Assembly: GCA_907163375.1 (NCBI GenBank)
Contig: CAJQUW010016166.1
Coordinates: 62,001 to 126,000, forward strand
Source of the DNA: Prostheceraeus crozeri
Lineage: Eukaryota; Platyhelminthes; Polycladida; Euryleptidae
Direction of reading: 5' to 3'
DNA length: 64,000 nt
The notes under the pieces are model-generated. The model was given only the letters and a program-made list of their open reading frames with translations, was not told the DNA's origin and ran no database searches. A program made the translations under genes and the position numbers. Of the stretch, positions 1 to 10,282 are shown one piece after another (the first letter of the stretch is position 1; every line of letters begins with the position of its first letter).

Positions 1-1055
1 GCATGAAGATGGGTCAAGAATAGTCATAATTCGAACAAAGGGCAAGAATCTGAAAAATTGGCCGCCATTTTTGAAAAAATGGTCCCACAAAAAAGCTACC
101 GACCGATTTTTTTGAAATGCAGTTTTTACAACTTCTGGGACCCTAGGCTACCCATTCATGAAGGTATTTTGAATGCAGTCGATACATCGATTTTGACCCC
201 TCAAAACCCACCGTGTCTACTACATCGAAAGCAATGAAACTATACACACTATACCTAAGACTACACATGGAAAATACTATTTCTTCACTTGAATTTGTTA
301 TATTATCATTTGTAATTATTAAGAAATAATTAGAGAATAAAGAAGTCGTCATTAATCTGAAAGGTACATGAAAGTTTATTGAAAACTTGAAAACCATAGA
401 ATAATGATTCCTTAGGAGGTAATTATCAGAAGTCAACTAATCCACAATGTATGGTTCATAGTTTGTCATTAACCTGAATTCTACAAGTATGATATGGCTA
501 GAGTTGCAATACCTTTAATCTCACAGCTCAATTGTTGCTTATTGATTACGCTACTTTTGTCTGCTCGTAGATAATACCTTCGGCCAAAATTTACTGTAGT
601 TTCAAGCAACCTATACGATACACGAAGTCTATAAATTATCGCACCGAATAAAAGCGATTATTTTAACGGAATTGTGTACATGCACATGTATGATTCACCA
701 GAAAATGTTGATGTTTCATATACACGGAACAATGAGTAAAATTACACTAACTTAAAAAGAAGCAGAATAGGAGTGCAGTATTCTATCATGAAAAGATTGA
801 AATGTCATTAATTACATGTATCAGAGTATTCAGCAAAATGGAACACAAAGCATGGTATTTGTTGTACACTGTAGGGAAGGTTGTCATAGAAAGAATGATG
901 ATAGGGATTAATAACTTTTTTGATTTCTTGCAAGTCTTTGAATTTTCCTCGGGAGATGGGGATCAAACCAGAATATAGATCTTATAATTGAGAGGTGCTC
1001 TTTCGGTTTTTCTTTGTGGCAGAAGAGTGAAACCTGTTGAAGTATCATGGGAAAG
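1..1055. other. no gene recognised
   Basis: AT-rich sequence. Only short reading frames without family resemblance are seen, including a 97-codon minus-strand frame at 143-436 with low-complexity hydrophobic composition. It may be intron or downstream sequence of the minus-strand exons that follow. No RNA gene or repeat was recognised. Confidence 0.5.
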
Positions 1056-1322
1056 CTAATAAAATGTATCGCCGAAGGGATCACATATATACTCTTTCAA
1101 TTCTGATACGCATGAGTCACCTTTCGTATACCCTGGTCGGACGGATGCTCGTGTCTGTATTTCTTCATAAATTTTGAAGAAACTGTAGAATAAATAATTG
1201 CACTTGAAAGGAGAAGGATTCGTCTTTGCAGATGTAACCAAATTACAGTAGTCTGCAAGCACATGAAGGTCAATATTCTTTTGGAGTTTCTCTATTATTG
1301 AATGAGCAGAATCGACCTCCAT
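1056..1322 (-). CDS. exon-like open frame, unknown protein
   Basis: An 88-codon frame on the minus strand. The sequence just upstream of its ATG on the coding strand ends in 'acatacacag', which would serve as a splice acceptor, so this may be an internal or last exon rather than a whole gene. The protein has a normal amino-acid mix with several Cys (motifs 'ADYCNL', 'FKCNYLF', 'DSCVSELKEYICDPFGD') and no membrane segment. It lies about 170 bp beyond the stop of the transposase-like exon at 1496-1756, on the same strand, so both could belong to one decayed gene. No function is assigned. The only support for coding is composition and the acceptor. Confidence 0.3.
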   Translation of the reverse strand: MEVDSAHSIIEKLQKNIDLHVLADYCNLVTSAKTNPSPFKCNYLFYSFFKIYEEIQTRASVRPGYTKGDSCVSELKEYICDPFGDTFY

Positions 1323-1495
1323 CTGTGTATGTCCCTTCTCCGGGTATTTAAAAAACTGATTTTAAAAAACTGACTTCCATTGTGAAACGGAAGAAATGAG
1401 AGTGCAATTACGATTTTGAGACCCGCACCATCAATCCAAATGAATTTTGTTTTCAAGTATTTCCCACATGTGAGCTAATTATCAAGATAATCAAT

Positions 1496-2775
1496 TCAGC
1501 AATTAGTGAAGTTGACTGCTGATAGACCGCCGTTTATTTCAGTCCAAACATAGCAATGGACATCTTGGCTAGAGTTGTTGTAGATAGTATAATCGCGTAA
1601 GTTCAAATATGTTCTAAAATACAAACAACTTGCATTCAACTTCGGGATTGTTTGGACTGCCTGAACATCAGCAGTTATAGCAATCAAGTTTCCATCGCGT
1701 GCTTTTCCATTTTCTTTGTATCTATTCGTCTCATATCTACACTGTAAATCGCTCAATACGAATCACATACGAAGGATGCATACCAAAATATTTTTTTGGT
1801 ATATTTCTGTATGATCTTGGTATATATTTGTATGCTTTTCGCATGTTATTTCAAGTGTGGTATGCTTTACATACTAAAGCCATACCAGCACAATGTCAAA
1901 AGAAAGCATCAATCATGTCCAAAGTATGTTGATTTAAGGCTTTTTGTCAATAAAGATCACACTAATGCTACTACTGCTTTGTAAGTAGTGAGATAATGAC
2001 ATTTTATAGTCAAACTAACAATACTGAATTCGATTTTAATACATGTAAGTCCGAGGCATTTCATAAATAATCAATAAGTATTTGACCATCAACAATTATG
2101 CATTATGTAATTTTGGAACTAAGCTTATTATCAATCCAAAATAAAGACACATTATAATTCATGAACGCAAAAATAGTTATGTTTGAGATATATAAGTCAA
2201 CATGGTTGCTGAAAAGTTATCGTTTTATTGAAATGATGTTTATCAATTTAGTTCAAGGAAATGAGCTAATTATGAGTCTTGTGAATGTTATAAGACAAGT
2301 TGCAAAGATGACATGCGGCTTTAACTCCACAACAAATCTAATCTAGTTAAATACCACACTTTCAAAAAGAAATATTCACGGCTGGTATTACTGGAAAAAA
2401 GTTATTTGTAAGTAGTATGTAGTATGACATATTTTTTGCCATATAACATAAAGCTATTGATACGAAAGACATACGAAACACATACCAATTTGCATCGGGT
2501 CTCGTATATAAAACATACCAAGAATTCGTATTTCAACGTAAAACATCCAATCACCGTTAGCATAGTTCGTATCGTTTATATACCAATCACATACGAAAGT
2601 AAATGGCCATTCGTATGAAAAACATACCAGATTTCTTTATATATACCAGAATCTCGTATCAAATGTTGGTTTCAAATTGTATGTAAACTTGGTATGTGTT
2701 TGTATGTAATTTTCGTATCCAGCGATTTACAGTGTAGCTACCACTGTCTTTCAATTTCAAGTGGAGTGAAAAAGC
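1496..2775 (-). pseudogene. transposase-like (RNase H-fold) exon split by a MITE
   Basis: The minus-strand frame 1756-1496 contains 'ADVQAVQTIPKLNASCLYF' and 'CYVWTEINGGLSA'. This pattern (a DxQ strand, 'Y(Y/F)R..L...N.T.Y', then 'CY.W.E..GGL') is one I associate with an uncharacterised DDE/RNase H-type transposase-derived family in invertebrates; that is recall, not a search. The frame continues on the far side of the MITE at 1740-2734. With the MITE and one TA removed, the codons from about 2775 to 2737 run in frame into the 1737-1496 stretch, giving a preceding Asp/Glu- and Lys-rich segment ('DDEAFSLHLKLKDSG'). Upstream on the coding strand 'cccctcag' could be an acceptor. This is a fragment only. 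It may be a host gene exon or an old transposon; the insertion disrupts it. Confidence 0.45.
1740..2734. mobile_element. TA-flanked MITE with 14-bp perfect terminal inverted repeats
   Basis: The element starts CACTGTAAATCGCT and ends with the exact reverse complement AGCGATTTACAGTG. It is flanked by TA on both sides (1738-1739, 2735-2736), the target duplication of Tc1/mariner-type elements. Beyond the perfect 14 bp the ends are rich in short CGTATG / CATACC / ATACGA words in both orientations, i.e. subterminal repeats that may bind a transposase. Inside there are only short frames (for example 2161-2346), so it is non-autonomous. It sits inside a coding exon in the same orientation-neutral TA site. 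Confidence 0.85.
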
Positions 2776-2785
2776 TTCATCATCA

Positions 2786-3083
2786 ATGCTGAGGGGGGTG
2801 GTCAGTGTTCTGAAAAATGTTTCTAAGTTCGAAAATCAGGTTTTTAGAATTTTCATTTTTGCACGGGAAAGAAACTTAGAAAAATTAACGAGGTGCGGGG
2901 GGCCATTGTCCTCAAAAATGTTTCCAAGTTCGAAAATCAGGTTTTTAAATTTTCATTTTCACACAGGAAAACAACTTTGAATAATTTTCGAGGTGAGGGG
3001 GAGGTCAGTGTTCTGAAAAATGTTTCCAAGTTCAAAAATCAGGTTTCTAAAATTTTGATTTTAGCATGGGAAAACAATTTGTA
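2786..3083. repeat. ~102-bp tandem repeat, three copies
   Basis: Three adjacent copies begin near 2801, 2902 and 3004 (marker 'gtcagtgttctgaaaaatg' and variants), each with a G-rich start, 'tttccaagttcgaaaatcag' and a T-rich end. A single further copy in the same orientation lies at 55107-55210, immediately beyond the other end of the 25-bp satellite. The two short plus-strand frames across it are by-products of the repeat. Confidence 0.8.
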
Positions 3084-4519
3084 ATGACTTGTCTGATTAT
3101 CATACTTCATAACTAGTTTGATTATCATACTTCATGACTTGTCTGGTTATCATACTTCATGACTTGTCTGGTTATCATACTTCATTACTTGTTTGACTAT
3201 AATACTTCATAACTAGTTTGATTATCATACTTCATGACTTGTTTGATCATCATGCTTCACGGCTTGTTTGATTATCATACTTCATAACTAGTTTGATTAT
3301 CATACTTCATGACTTCTTTGATTATCATACTTCATAACTAGTTTGATTATCATACTTCATGACTTGTCTGGTTATCATACTTCATGACTTGTCTGGTTAT
3401 CATACTTCATGACTTGTTTGATGATCATACTTCATGACTTGTTTGATTATCAACACACTTCATGGCTTGTATAATTATCATACTTCATGACTTGTTTGAT
3501 TTTCATTCTTCATGACTCGTTTGATTATGATCCTTCATGACCTGTTTGATTATCAAACTTCAACGCTTGTTGGATTATCATACTTCATGACTTGTTTGAT
3601 TATCAAACTTCATGACTTTTCTGGTTATCATTCTTCATGTGTTTGATCATCATGCTTCATGGCTTGTCTGATTATGATACTTCATGGCTTGTCTGATTAT
3701 GATGCTTCATGGCTTGTTTCACTATGATGCTTCATGACTTGTTTGATTAGCATACTACATGACTTGTTTAATTATCATACTTAATGACTTAATTGATTAT
3801 CATGCTTCACGAATTGTTTTATTTTCATTCTTCATGTGTTTGATCATCATGTTTCATGGCTTGTCTGATTATGATGCTTCATGACTTGTCTGATTATGAT
3901 GCTTCATGACTCGTTTGATTATCATACTCATTGACTTGTTTGATTATCATACTCATTGACTTGTTTGATTATAATGCTTTATGATTTATGACTTGTTTGA
4001 TTAGCATTCTTCATGACATGTTTGATAATCATACGTCATGACTTGTTTGATTATCATGCTTTATGATTCATGACTTGTTTGATTATCATACTTCATGACT
4101 TGTTTGATAATCATACGTCATGACTTGTTTGATAATCATACGTCATGACTTGCTTGATTATCATACTTTAAGATTCATGAATAGCTTGATTATCATACTT
4201 CATGACTTGTTTGATCATCATACTTCTTGACTTGTTTGATTATCATACTCATTGACTTGTTTGATTATCATGCTTTATGATTTATGAAATGTTTGATTAG
4301 CATTCTTCATGACATGTTTGATAATCATACGTCATGACTTGTTTATTATCATACTTTATGATTCATGACTTGTTTGATTATCATACTCCTTGACTTGTTT
4401 TATTATCATACTTTATGACTTGCTTGATTATCATCTGTCATGGCTTGTTTGATAATTATATTTCATTGCTTGTTAGACTTCATAATTTCTTTGATGGTCA
4501 TACTTCACGACTTGTAAAG
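3084..4519 (+). repeat. 25-bp satellite array, block 1
   Basis: Tandem degenerate copies of a 25-bp unit, consensus close to 'cttgtttgattatcatac' + 'ttcatga'. Variants include short indels ('tttatgattcatga'). There are no unique spacers, so it is not a CRISPR. The block ends at 4503-4519 in 'cttcacgacttgtaaagta', the same word found at the places where the array changes orientation further right. The mariner-like element starts in that word. Confidence 0.9.
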
Positions 4520-4671
4520 TACAGTGCGTTCATAAAGTCACTGTGCACCTAATAAATCATTGCATGTGCAGTACTTTGCCGCTTAGAAATAGAATTCCAC
4601 GGCACTATAAAAAGTGAAGTTTCTTGTAGAGACTTCGACTTCTGTGTGATCGCAAAATATCTATTTACATA

Positions 4672-5252
4672 CTACAAAAACATTTGAAAATGTCCACCTT
4701 GTTCACGAATGCGAATATCAATTCGACGTCTCATATTCTCAAACATTCGGTGAATTTCCTCGTGCCTGATAGCGTGAATTTGCTGACGGCTGTTTTCTCT
4801 AGACTCCTGTAGATTTCGTGATCTGCTTCCGTAAACCTCCTGCTTCACCGATAACCAACAGTAAAAGTCCAAGACATTCAAATTCGGTATCTCGGATGCC
4901 AAATCCTTCAGAGATAACTCTTGTTTGAAATATTCCACCAAAATATCGAATTGAGGAATTGACGGTCTGCGCAGTTGCTCCATCTTGCTAGAAATAAGCA
5001 GTCAAACTTTCATCGTCACTTAATTCGTCAACGAGTGAAGCAATCATTTTGTCAAATAATTTTTGCAATAATAGTTGAATATCGGCCGAAGCATTCGTAT
5101 TCTTGAGATAAGAGAATGTAATGGCTTCTCAACAAATTCGTGTGGGTTTTCACTAGACCATGTTCGGGAACTCTGGCTACTGATATGCCTTGATAGATGA
5201 AACCAAGCAATATCAGAAAAGAAAGTCTTATCGAGCACATTATTTTCATTTA
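4672..5252 (-). pseudogene. mariner-like transposase, C-terminal half
   Basis: Going down the minus strand from the nested insertion: 'ENNVLDKTFFSDIAWFHL', then 'WSSENPHEFVEKPLHS', typical of the invertebrate mariner/Tc-like family whose first catalytic Asp lies in 'FF(T/S)DEAWFHL' (here DIAWF). A 'QDGATA' motif (second catalytic Asp) is readable near 4990 after a stop and a frame change. The last block, in 4983-4672, has 'LNVLDFYCWLSVKQEVY' (third catalytic position) and ends 'RIREQGGHFQMFL', the usual C-terminus. Frames shift at least twice, so this part is decayed. The C-terminal 103-codon frame alone still looks like protein. Confidence 0.75.
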
Positions 5253-5369
5253 TTCTCGGATGACTATTGACGGGAGGTATGCCATAATTTTTCGGAAAAC
5301 ACAACTGTGTAGTCTCTCCCCAAGCTTTATTGCCGATAAAAGTGATTTTATAAAAGAAAAGAAACACCG

Positions 5370-5404
5370 GACCAACGTTTCGCTCACCGTCCGAGCTTGC
5401 TCAC
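5370..5404 (-). ncRNA. hammerhead-ribozyme-like motif in PLE terminal unit (inverted copy)
   Basis: On the minus strand this reads GTGAGCA-A, stem II GCTC/GAGC with a 7-base loop, GAAA, then AC-GTTG-GT and C. It is the same as the two plus-strand copies at 12054 and 14985. See the entry at 12054 for the reasoning and doubts. Confidence 0.45.
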
Positions 5405-5473
5405 GGTCACGCGCATAAATGGCGGGCAAGAAGTACAAATTACTTTAAATAGCAAGCACCTCAAACACAGTTC

Positions 5474-5774
5474 TTAATAAGTTAACTCGTGTTTTCTATT
5501 GATTTCAGGTTCCAGCATTCTAATATATCGACTTTCAGCAGTTCTAGCAAGTACAGGCGTACTGACTTGGCAAAGAATATCTAAGTGAAAGTCACTGATG
5601 GTCATAGAGATATTGCGATGTTCGGCGATTATGTGTTCGGACAGAGCACTATGGCGGTCTTTATTGTCTGTACTCCTTTTGTGTTCATGAAAACGAGATT
5701 TAATAGGACGACTGGTCTGTCCGATATACGCTTTGTTGCAAATACTACACATGAACCTATGCACGACATGTCTG
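5474..5774 (-). CDS. GIY-YIG endonuclease domain of the inverted PLE copy
   Basis: The minus-strand frame reads 'RFMCSICNKAYIGQTSRPIK' then 'SRFHEHKRS', a GIY-YIG nuclease core of the PLE type ('C..C...YIG.T.....R..EH'), with the helix 'SALSEHIIAEHRN' and a C-terminus 'RYIRMLEPEINRKHELTY'. GIY-YIG nucleases nick target DNA for PLE insertion. The domain is almost identical to that at 14625-14915. Its upstream part continues on the other side of the Polinton-like insertion (11670-11998). The frame extends to 5842 only because it runs into the inserted element's terminal repeat. Confidence 0.8.
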
Positions 5775-6257
5775 AGTAATGGGAAGAAGACCGTTCCAGG
5801 ACAAGACAAATTCAGAAAAATTGGTATCTTTAAAAACGACATAAATTCATGAATTTGAACCCTTTTTCAGGTTTTTAAGACCTAAATTCATAAATTTAGG
5901 CGTTTATAAAAATACCCAAATTCTCAAATTTTTCAAAATCTCAAATTTGAGATTATGACATTTTACACCCCCTTAAAATCATGACCGTTCTAGGACACCG
6001 AAAAAATCATAAAAGTTAAGAATCTCAAAATTTGAGAATTACAATTTTCACCCTTAAAATCATGACCGTTGAAGGACACTGTAAAATCAGAAAAGTCAAG
6101 AATCTCAAATTTGTGATTAAGATCATTTTTTCTCTCTTTCTCAAATCATGACCGTTCCAAGACACAACATCAGAAAAATAGATATTTTTAAAAACGTCTA
6201 AATTCATGAATTTTATCCATTTTTCAGGTTTTTAAAATATGAGATAACTAAAATTAT

Positions 6258-6905
6258 GTGACTAAAAATATTTCTTTAAAAATGGAAGAAACAAAAGTGG
6301 AAGAAACCGCAAGAATATATCCTTCGTTATCATATGAACGTAGTTCTACTTTAATGGACATTGAAAAAATGAACAAAGAAAAACACAAAGATAGAGTACG
6401 CTATATGAAAGATAAGGAATCTCAATTATTATTAAGATTAGAGCATTATAAAGAATTAAGAAAGAGATGGTCTAATGTTAAGAATGTAACACAAGGTATT
6501 GGCATATTCTTAACAATTAGTTTAGGTGCTTTAACAATTGTTATATCTTCAGGTGTTTTAGTAATTCCAGTAGTTGCTACAGCTTTAACAGGCACGGGTG
6601 TTTTTGCAACTTCACTTGTTACAATGTTAGATCAATCTTTTATAACTAAGAAACGCAAATCATTAAAAACTAAGCATTTACATATTAAAGAAGTCTATGA
6701 CAAATTGCATTACTACTTTCAAAGAGTATGTGATGATAATGTTATTACGTTAGATGAGATTGAAAAATTTGATCAAATAGCTAATGAAGTAAATCAAATA
6801 TCATTTCAATTACAGTCAGAAAAAGTTGATGATAAGAATAAACAGGATGGTAAAATTTCTAGTGATGGTAAAATTTCTAATGAAGAAAATGATAAAGTTT
6901 TTTAG
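6258..6905 (+). CDS. Polinton-like element: unknown protein with charged N-terminus and hydrophobic core
   Basis: The frame has 215 codons; the likely start is the ATG of 'MEETKVEETARIYPS' near 6282. Residues about 35-75 are charged and helix-forming. Residues about 78-125 form a long hydrophobic stretch ('GIFLTISLGALTIVISSG' and following) that could be two membrane helices. The rest is charged, with a Lys/Asp-rich tail of short repeats ('DGKISSDGKISNEE'). The first part of the gene lies inside the left terminal repeat, so the right end (near 11050-11180) carries a copy of its start. A piece of the same hydrophobic segment is present in both arms of the larger element (about 38590-38730, 52290-52430). 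Function unknown. Confidence 0.55.
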   Translation: MTKNISLKMEETKVEETARIYPSLSYERSSTLMDIEKMNKEKHKDRVRYMKDKESQLLLRLEHYKELRKRWSNVKNVTQGIGIFLTISLGALTIVISSGVLVIPVVATALTGTGVFATSLVTMLDQSFITKKRKSLKTKHLHIKEVYDKLHYYFQRVCDDNVITLDEIEKFDQIANEVNQISFQLQSEKVDDKNKQDGKISSDGKISNEENDKVF

Positions 6906-7146
6906 AAGAGCTAAAAACTTTAAGCGAAAATTTAAGCAAAACTTTATTAAACAAAACTTAAAACGAGAAAACTTTAAACGAAAAGATGTCAGACAACGAA
7001 GCAATAAAAAAATAATTTGTTAAGTAAAATGTTTTTGTTGCATTCCAATGTTACCACAAAATTCAAATATTATATTTTAAAAAATGGATAAAATTAAAGC
7101 TGATAATCAAAAAAATATATAAAAAAGTGTAAAAATATAATATAAA

Positions 7147-7723
7147 AATGGATAAAATTAGAGCTGATAATTTTAACAGAATTCAACAATTAGACAAGTT
7201 AATAAAACAAAGAAATATTATGAAAGAAAATCATCTTCAACATAGAATGAAAAAAGCTGGTATAGAATCTGATATGTTTGATCAATTAAAATGAACTGAT
7301 GAAGTAAAAACTGATTATGAAAAACTGTCGAACCATTTAAAACTCTTGAAAAACAAATTAATATAGCGGATCCAGTACTTAAAACACTATTAGATGATTA
7401 TGGTTTGTTAGAAGCAAACATAGATAAAAAATTACCAAAATCTATGGTATTTGAACATTCTACTTTCTTTTTAGATAAAAAATGATTTGCAAGATTTATA
7501 CAGACATTATTAGAAGATTTATTTAGACATTTATATCCTGTTTTCTGCTTCGATTTAAGTGCACAATCTGGTTGTGATTATTATCAAGACTGGTTGTGAT
7601 GTAACAATTAATATTGAAAAAAAAGATTCCACAACTTCATTGATGGCTTATGGATTATTGTTAGAAGATGTAAAATATTCTATTGAAATTCTTAATGGGA
7701 AGATGGCTAGGAAAAGTTAGTAA
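7147..7723 (+). pseudogene. small unknown frame plus capsid-like C-terminal remnant
   Basis: A short frame from 7147 begins 'MDKIRADNFNRIQQLDKL' (unrecognised). From about 7517 the sequence matches the C-terminal end of the capsid-like proteins at 42791-43981 and 47027-48217 ('HLYPVFCFDLSAQS', 'EKKDSTTSLMAYGLLLE'). Only this C-terminal part is left in this element. Fossil; broken. Confidence 0.55.
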
Positions 7724-7925
7724 CCTTAGGACCTTTGGTCCGATCGGCTAAAGCCGAAAACTTCGTCGATTGGTTAATTAAAATTTTTGATAACTTAAAA
7801 TTTTTTCGTAACTAGAATAGATTAAAATTTTTTCATAACTTAAAATTTTTCATAACTAGAATAGATTAAAAATTCTTAACTTAAAAATTTTTCATAACTA
7901 GAATAGATTGAAATTTTTCGTGACT
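7723..7925. repeat. 'taactagaatagatt' short repeats and GGACC hairpin
   Basis: Directly after the capsid-like remnant are GGACCTTTGGTCC, a perfect short palindrome next to CGATCGGCTAAAGCCGA, followed by several copies of 'cataactagaatagatt' and 'aaatttttc'. The same AT-rich spacer separates the corresponding genes in the larger element (42710-42790, 48218-48298). The hairpin motif recurs as a tandem array at 45006-45200. Confidence 0.5.
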
Positions 7926-7944
7926 TAAATTTTTTTTATTAAAA

Positions 7945-8426
7945 ATGTCGGAAGCGAAAAGTAATAATAATAAAACTGTTGAATTAAAATTACGTAACAT
8001 TGTTAACAAAAATACACCTAAAACTATTACGATTAACAAAAAAAATATTACATAAGTAAACCAATGATAGAGAATATTCAATTACAAGAAGAAAATAATG
8101 GCGGGATTCTCCCATTAATTCCTCTAATAATAGGTGGCATAGCAGCTGCGGGAAGTGTCGCAGGTGAGACAGCTGGTATTGTCCAAGCAGTAAATAAAAA
8201 TAAATCAGAGAATGCAGCATTAGAAGAACAAAAACGTCATAATAGAGAGCTAGAGAAAGTTGCTAGGGGTGAAGGAATAGTAGATAATTTTATTAGTAAA
8301 ATAAATTTAGTTGATGAAGGAAAACGAGTTCTTAAAAATATTCTCCACATTGTTGATGATTTAATTGAAATTAAAGAAACTAAAGATGGTTCTGGAATAT
8401 ATCTAAGTCCTAGCATGATTAGGTAA
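7945..8426 (+). CDS. Polinton-like element: Gly-rich hydrophobic (minor-capsid-like) protein
   Basis: It corresponds to the 160-codon frames at 42227-42709 and 48299-48780 ('MSEAKSNNNETVEL' start). Order of parts: basic N-terminal stretch 'TITINKRKYY', then a hydrophobic Gly/Ala segment 'GGILPLIPLIIGGIAAAGS', then a charged helix 'ALEEQKRHNRELEKVA'. Short proteins with a Gly-rich hydrophobic segment next to the capsid gene are characteristic of Polintons and adenovirus-like viruses (pVI/pX type). That role is an inference from position and composition. This copy looks broken; the open part is 8064-8426. Confidence 0.55.
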
Positions 8427-8442
8427 GATTTAACCTTTAAAA

Positions 8443-9012
8443 ATGGATTCCGGAAATTCTACAAATTCCGAAAATTTAATTAAATTAAAAATTGCTAATT
8501 TAGATTTATTGAATTATCTCTTAAAAATACATAAAACCTCAAATTGTCAGCACACCGGTCGGCTGCACAGCGGTCGGCTGCACACTGGAGGTGATATACA
8601 AAAAACATTAGAAAACTTTCCTGGATTTATTTGGAGTAAATATTCGAAAGAAAAACATCTTTCTGGTCATTCATATACCGGTCCAGGAACTCGATTAGAT
8701 ATAAGACTAGATGAGAATAATAATCCAAAACCAGGTGAAGAACCAATAAACAGAGTAGATGAAGCAGCTTACAGACATGATTTAGCTTATCGAAATCATG
8801 ACCTAAGTTCTCGACATGTAGCTGATAAGAAGATGATTCAAGAATTCGATAGTATTCAAAATCCTACATTTAGAGAAAGAATTGAAAGAATGTTTGTTAA
8901 GAAAGCTTTACAAGCAAAAATATTATTCGGTCAGGGTATTGATCCGTCAGCAAATGAAACCTACGCGTCTGAAATTCACAAGGAATATAGAAGGCCTAAA
9001 TATTTATTGTAA
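8443..9012 (+). CDS. parvovirus-VP1-like phospholipase A2 domain protein
   Basis: About residues 70-135 contain 'HSYTGPGTRLDIRL' (a Y.GPG..LD calcium-binding loop), then 'PINRVDEAAYRHDLAYRNHD' with the catalytic HD pair and a following Tyr, then 'RHVADKKM'. This is the order seen in parvovirus VP1-unique-region PLA2 domains (YxGP, N..D.AA..HD..Y, AD). Such domains cleave phospholipids at the sn-2 position and help virions leave endosomes. The N-terminus contains a short GC-rich duplication ('GRLHSGRLHTGG') missing from the other copies. In this element the integrase frame follows directly. Function is inferred from motifs only. Fossil. Confidence 0.7.
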   Translation: MDSGNSTNSENLIKLKIANLDLLNYLLKIHKTSNCQHTGRLHSGRLHTGGDIQKTLENFPGFIWSKYSKEKHLSGHSYTGPGTRLDIRLDENNNPKPGEEPINRVDEAAYRHDLAYRNHDLSSRHVADKKMIQEFDSIQNPTFRERIERMFVKKALQAKILFGQGIDPSANETYASEIHKEYRRPKYLL

Positions 9013-9060
9013 GTAAAAGTATTTAATAAAGATGATATTTGGAGTGCTTATCTTATTCAT

Positions 9061-9774
9061 ATGCCGAATGAAGGAGGGTTTAAGTACGCATTGACCGTTA
9101 TAGATTTATATACACGATACGCTTGGGTAAAGCCTTTAAAAAACAAAAGTGGTCTGTCAGTTAAATATGCGTTTGAAGAAATATTTAAAGAAACTAACAG
9201 AAAGCCAAAAAAATTGTTTGTTGATATAGGGTCGGAATTTTATAACAGAAATGTTCAGGAACTATGTGAAACAGACGAAAGTCATCGCCAAGGCTCAGTT
9301 TATTCAACTGAAAATGCAGGAAAAGCTGTAGTAATAGAGCGATTCAATATATCATTAAAAAATAAAATTTTCAAGAAATTTACTGAGCAGGGAAATCAGA
9401 AATGGTTGAAGATATTACCAGGAGTTGTAGAAGAGTACAATAATAAAGTTCATTCAGGTATTGAAGAAACTCCAAAGAATGCTTCTGACTATCCAGATTT
9501 GATAAGAAAAAAAATATTCGAAAATAATTATTCGAATGAGAGTAATCCGAATTTGCAGAAACTTAAGCCGAAATTTAAGATTGGAGATAGAGTTAGAATA
9601 TTTAAGTATAAAAATAAATTTGAAAAAGGCTTTGTTGGCTATTGGACTAAAGAAATATTTGAAGTTTGTAAAATCAATCAAACTTATCCGATTACTTACG
9701 AAATTAAAGATTTAGATAATCAGTATATCAGAGGCCGATTTTATCAAAGTGAATTGCAACGAAGTGAGCTTTAA
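9061..9774 (+). CDS. retroviral-type (Polinton) integrase
   Basis: DDE integrase core: 'LTVIDLYTRYAWVKPLKNK', then 'FVDIGSEFYN' (second acidic site), then 'VIERFNISLKNKIFKKF' (Glu of the DDE triad region). The C-terminal part has 'FKIGDRVRIFKYKNKFEKGF' and ends 'GRFYQSELQRSEL', the SH3/chromo-like tail common to Polinton integrases. It would insert the element DNA and make the 6-bp duplication seen at the ends. Looks broken at its N-terminal side. Homologues are at 41026-42204 and 48804-49979. Confidence 0.8.
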   Translation: MPNEGGFKYALTVIDLYTRYAWVKPLKNKSGLSVKYAFEEIFKETNRKPKKLFVDIGSEFYNRNVQELCETDESHRQGSVYSTENAGKAVVIERFNISLKNKIFKKFTEQGNQKWLKILPGVVEEYNNKVHSGIEETPKNASDYPDLIRKKIFENNYSNESNPNLQKLKPKFKIGDRVRIFKYKNKFEKGFVGYWTKEIFEVCKINQTYPITYEIKDLDNQYIRGRFYQSELQRSEL

Positions 9775-9814
9775 CCTTTAGGTGGCGCTTTAGCTAGCTA
9801 GCTTCGCTTGATTT

Positions 9815-10282
9815 TTAATTATCATTATCATTATTATTATTCAATTCTAACGTAATATCAAGAAATGGTACTCCTTTTTGTAATTTAAATAAAACATAAA
9901 GACACAATTGACCGCAATAAGTAGTTCCTGGTTTTTGAATTTGAAATGTATTATAAGTTCCATTTCCAAGTAATTCTTTGACTTCATTTGTTGGAGGCAA
10001 TCCATAAGAGTCGAAGCAATAGTTCTCAGCCTCCGGGCGGTCAAAATAATAATTATCTCCGCTTATTTTTCTTTGTCCCGCTGACCAATGTACTCCTTTT
10101 TGATCTGACGCATGAAGATGTGTTATGAAATTTATAGATGGCTTATTTTTAATCAATTGTAATTCGTCTCTCATCAATATGTGAAAATTCTTTATTCCCA
10201 ATTGATTTGCGATTTTCTTTAGATCAAAATTTGTAGTTGTTTGCTTTCCATATAATTTTAAGAACTCGGTAATGCTAGACAT
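9815..10282 (-). CDS. adenain-type cysteine protease (Polinton PRO)
   Basis: 155 codons. Motifs: 'KGVHWSAG' (catalytic His followed by Trp), 'YCFDSYGLPPTNEV' (Asp/Ser-Tyr-Gly), and 'QIQKPGTTYCGQLCLYVL', which matches the adenovirus protease pattern Q.P....CG..C (oxyanion Gln and nucleophile Cys). These proteases (Ulp1/C5 fold) mature capsid proteins. The C-terminus is an Asn/Asp repeat tail. Compared with the two copies in the larger element (146 codons) it has a short extra segment between the His and Asp motifs. Convergent with the integrase gene, separated by about 40 bp. Confidence 0.85.
   Translation of the reverse strand: MSSITEFLKLYGKQTTTNFDLKKIANQLGIKNFHILMRDELQLIKNKPSINFITHLHASDQKGVHWSAGQRKISGDNYYFDRPEAENYCFDSYGLPPTNEVKELLGNGTYNTFQIQKPGTTYCGQLCLYVLFKLQKGVPFLDITLELNNNNDNDN

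Noticed and set aside
3084-4519. CRISPR-like array
   Set aside because: The 25-bp units are directly adjacent without unique spacers, vary in sequence and occur in a eukaryotic context.
6258-6905. Hydrophobic protein as an envelope glycoprotein
   Set aside because: No signal peptide, no Cys-rich ectodomain or glycosylation pattern; only a hydrophobic centre with charged flanks.
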